Positions 61,501-64,000 of a stretch of DNA of 64,000 nt are shown in pieces. Positions within the stretch are counted from its first letter, which is position 1, and each line of letters opens with the position of its first letter. Source of the stretch: Elephas maximus indicus (Eukaryota > Chordata > Mammalia > Proboscidea > Elephantidae); contig NC_064838.1 in the NCBI RefSeq assembly GCF_024166365.1, forward strand, positions 70,758,001 to 70,822,000, in the 5' to 3' direction. The notes under the pieces were generated by a model. It ran no database searches. It saw only the letters and a list, made by a program, of their open reading frames with translations, and was not told where the DNA came from. The translations under genes were made by a program, and so were the position numbers.

Positions 61501-62277
61501 GACAAGGATTAGATTGATGATGGTGGGGATTGATGATGGTAAGGAAGGTGATTAGCTGAAATTTAGCTCAGAAATCCCCTAGTGTTCTGATCATCTCTCT
61601 TCTTTCCACCTTAAAATATTCATTCCTCAGCATGCAAAAAGTTCAGACCCTTCCATAGAGAAAGAGAATATCAACAGTTTAATAAGTTGAAAGGTCTGCA
61701 GTTTAAGGAGGACTGGAAGGAAACAACGAATAAACTGCTCAGCAGGGTGAAATCAGGTGCTGGAGCTTCTATCCAGACAAACTTTCTGTGGGTAGCCGGG
61801 GAGAAGAGTGAACGAGACAAAGCAAAAAGTGGAAGAGACAGAGCCCAGTTCAAAGTCCACCTGAATAGATGGTCTTTGTGAAGCCGGTTCTTGGAAATCA
61901 CTACAAGGAGCACTGTGGTTGGAAGAGCTGGGCTGGGTGATTACACAGAACAAGGTAAAGCAGCCTTCCTCCTCCCGCTCATAATTGTGTGGACTGATTT
62001 GGTTATTCAGTTTAACTCCTCAGTTAATTAAGGTATTTCTTCCCTGCACTAGGGCTACCCTACTTATCAGATGATAATAAAACTCACTTGAAAACCAAGG
62101 AGGAGCATTTAATTCTAATTCAGGTGGAAAAGTACATTCAGAGACATTGTGAGGAAAAGTAAGATCTCAACTTCTAAGATCTAAATCCCAAGGTTTTTGT
62201 GATGGAAGAATGGTAGCTTTCCTTTCCGATTGATTTCAAAGATGAAGGTATTGATGCTTAAAATGTTTTCGTTCCGA
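61501..62277. other. Unassigned
   Basis: Opposed 64-80-codon frames at 61671-61953 show nothing recognisable. No repeat identified. Confidence 0.4.
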
Positions 62278-62290
62278 TTAGTTAATATAA

Positions 62291-62460
62291 CCAAAACCAA
62301 ACCCAAACCCGTTGCCGTCCAGTCAATTTTGACTCATAGTGACCCTACTGGACAGAGTAGAACTGCCCCATAGGGTTTCCAAGGAGAGCCTGGTGGATTC
62401 AAACTGCCGACCTTATGGTTAGCAGCTGAGCTCTTAATCACTATGCCACCGTGGTTTCCG
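62291..62460 (-). repeat. AfroSINE with 13-bp target-site duplication
   Basis: A-rich start (ccaaaaccaaacccaaaccc), short subfamily. TTAGTTAATATAA occurs exactly at 62278-62290 and 62461-62473. Confidence 0.96.
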
Positions 62461-62493
62461 TTAGTTAATATAAGGAGGGCTAATCTGGTGTGG

Positions 62494-62646
62494 AAGCCCT
62501 GGCAGCATAGTGGTTAAGAGCTACAGCTGCTCACCAAAAGGTTGAAAGTTTGAATCCACCAGACGCTCCTTGGAAACCTTATGGGGCAGTTCTACTTCGT
62601 CCTATAGGGTCGCTATGAGTTGGAATCAACTCATTGGCAGTGGTTA
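62494..62646 (+). repeat. AfroSINE copy, opposite orientation
   Basis: 'agccctggcagcatagtggt', 'aaccttatggggcagttcta' and 'tatgagttggaatcaactca'. It lies 33 bp from the previous SINE in inverted orientation. Confidence 0.94.
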
Positions 62647-62684
62647 ATCGGATGTAGGAGGAATCATACAGAAGTTGAAGTCTG

Positions 62685-62800
62685 AAGCTTGGATTCAGAT
62701 TCAACCTCTGCCACCAATGAGCTGTGCTACCTTGAAAAAGTAATTTAAATTCTTCAAGCTCAGTTCTCTCACTTATAAAATGAGTTTGACCAAAAATGCC
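62685..62800 (-). repeat. MIR SINE
   Basis: 'ttcagattcaacctctgcca', 'gagctgtgctaccttgaaaa' and 'cttataaaatgagtttgacc'. Confidence 0.75.
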
Positions 62801-62829
62801 TAAAAGTAACTTTTAGTTCTAAGTTATTT

Positions 62830-63270
62830 TCTTTTGTCTATGTTCATGTTTAAATCTTTACACATGCTTATGAAAAAATGCAGGTAGGTCAAGAAGACAG
62901 CAGAAGCTCCCACCCACTCCCCACAAGTCCCACAGCTCAGAGATAACTATAACCAGCAGCTTGCATTCGTTCATACGCATGGGATACAGACCTACTTATT
63001 CCCCCAAAAACCTGATTCTACTCTACAGGCTGCTGTGCAACCATTTTTTGTTCTCAGTTATACTTCATGAGCTTCTTTTCAAGTAAGTCTGAATAAATCT
63101 ACTTCATCCTTTTTTAAATACAACATAACATTACATTGCATGAAGTGCCATGGTTTCTTTAATTTTCCATCTACTGAAAATTTAGGTTGTTCCAATCTTT
63201 GTTTTTAGCTGGTATAAGTAAGGCAGCAATGAACATTCTTGGACAAATATTCGTACGCCCTTAGGGTCAT
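62830..63270 (-). repeat. Old L1 (L1ME-like) 3' end, antisense
   Basis: 'tttaggttgttccaatcttt', 'gcagcaatgaacattcttgg' and 'ccttagggtcatatgtctgc' are antisense L1 3' sequence. The boundaries are approximate. Confidence 0.55.
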
Positions 63271-64000
63271 ATGTCTGCTGACAACGTTATTTATAGAATG
63301 CGTCCAAGGAACTGATATGGATTCTTCTTTCCAAGATCATATTTTTTGTCTAAAAATATGTAGAGAGCTTTAGTAAGTGATTGCAAACGTCATCTCTCTC
63401 TCGCTCTCTCTTTTCTTCAGAAATAAAGATGCAAATATAATGACATTTTAGTAAAAATTTAACAGAAGCCCACACTAAAGCCTGCACAGGCATTTTCAGG
63501 AAGGGTTGTTTAATATCATCAATAATGGGATGCAGTTTAACCTGTCAAGTCCCTCAGAATCTTAAAGAAATATTTAGAAATTGATGAATGGGAATAATCA
63601 CCAAGTAATGGCTTCTTCTTTTTTTTTTTTAATGGCCTAGCAGGGGAAAGGGAGGTGCTAATTATCTGTAGCTCAGCTGAGAAGAAAAATCTCCTTTTTG
63701 ACTGACACAACTGAGCAAAGAGAATGATTTAACTTCAAAGCCAAATTAAAAAATTAACTACTCACTGTAATTTAGAAGTAAAGATTGACAGTTTGCTACA
63801 AAAGTTAATCTCCTGATTCATGTTCTAGGCGTTGACTCAGTGGAATACCACCACCTGTAGTATTACCCACGAGCTAATGAAATTTGCTAGTGAAGAGTTC
63901 ACAACTTCCTGCATTTAAGAACAAAGGTCCCTAAAAAATGAAATGTAACTTTAGTTGTTTATGCCCCTTTCAACTCGAAAACTGCATGATACATCAAGTC
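63271..64000. other. Unassigned window end
   Basis: A (CT)n stretch near 63393-63415 and a T-run at 63620. No gene or repeat recognised. Confidence 0.4.

Overview
This is a mammalian nuclear window with no complete host gene that I can support. It is packed with retrotransposons of the kind found in paenungulate Afrotheria. About twenty tRNA-headed SINEs have the AfroSINE layout, and their 3' ends match the tail of a BovB-like RTE LINE. There are also RTE copies, a young L1 and older mammalian repeats (L1M, MIR, MaLR-type LTRs, a Tigger-like DNA transposon). An elephant is the most likely source; manatee or hyrax cannot be excluded. Repeat names rest on recalled consensus features, not on a database search.

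Layout. 1-7.4 kb: SINEs, MIRs, a solo LTR, and an RTE tail set in a MIR. 7.4-9.3 kb: mostly unique, with one candidate minus-strand exon (8432-8496). 9.3-11.9 kb: SINEs and a second solo LTR. 12.4-14.7 kb: a half-L1 (HAL1-like) element, followed by a candidate plus-strand exon (14836-14954). 16.9-20.4 kb: an antisense RTE split by a processed SCUBE2 pseudogene. 20.6-27.3 kb: a full-length L1 with a 16-bp target-site duplication; its ORF2 has a single visible lesion, one extra A in a homopolymer. 27.7-28.7 kb: an internally deleted RTE and a Tigger-like element holding a SINE. 31.0-34.0 kb: an antisense RTE close to full length. 35-40 kb: two chimeric tRNA-Gly/RTE SINEs, an older L1 3' end and a solo LTR. 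39.7-44 kb: mostly unique sequence.

44.1-59.3 kb is one ancient antisense L1M of roughly 6.3 kb, cut into pieces by at least eight later insertions: two RTEs (one with a 5' inversion), two L1 3' ends, a solo LTR, two SINEs and a 40-bp RTE scrap. 59.3-64 kb: unique sequence with MIRs and an inverted SINE pair.

The parts work together as a retrotransposition system. RTE supplies enzymes whose template tail is shared by AfroSINE, the tRNA-Gly chimera and the deleted RTE. L1 is the likely source of its own truncated copies and possibly of the SCUBE2 retrocopy. No CRISPR, operon, rRNA gene or functional tRNA gene is present.
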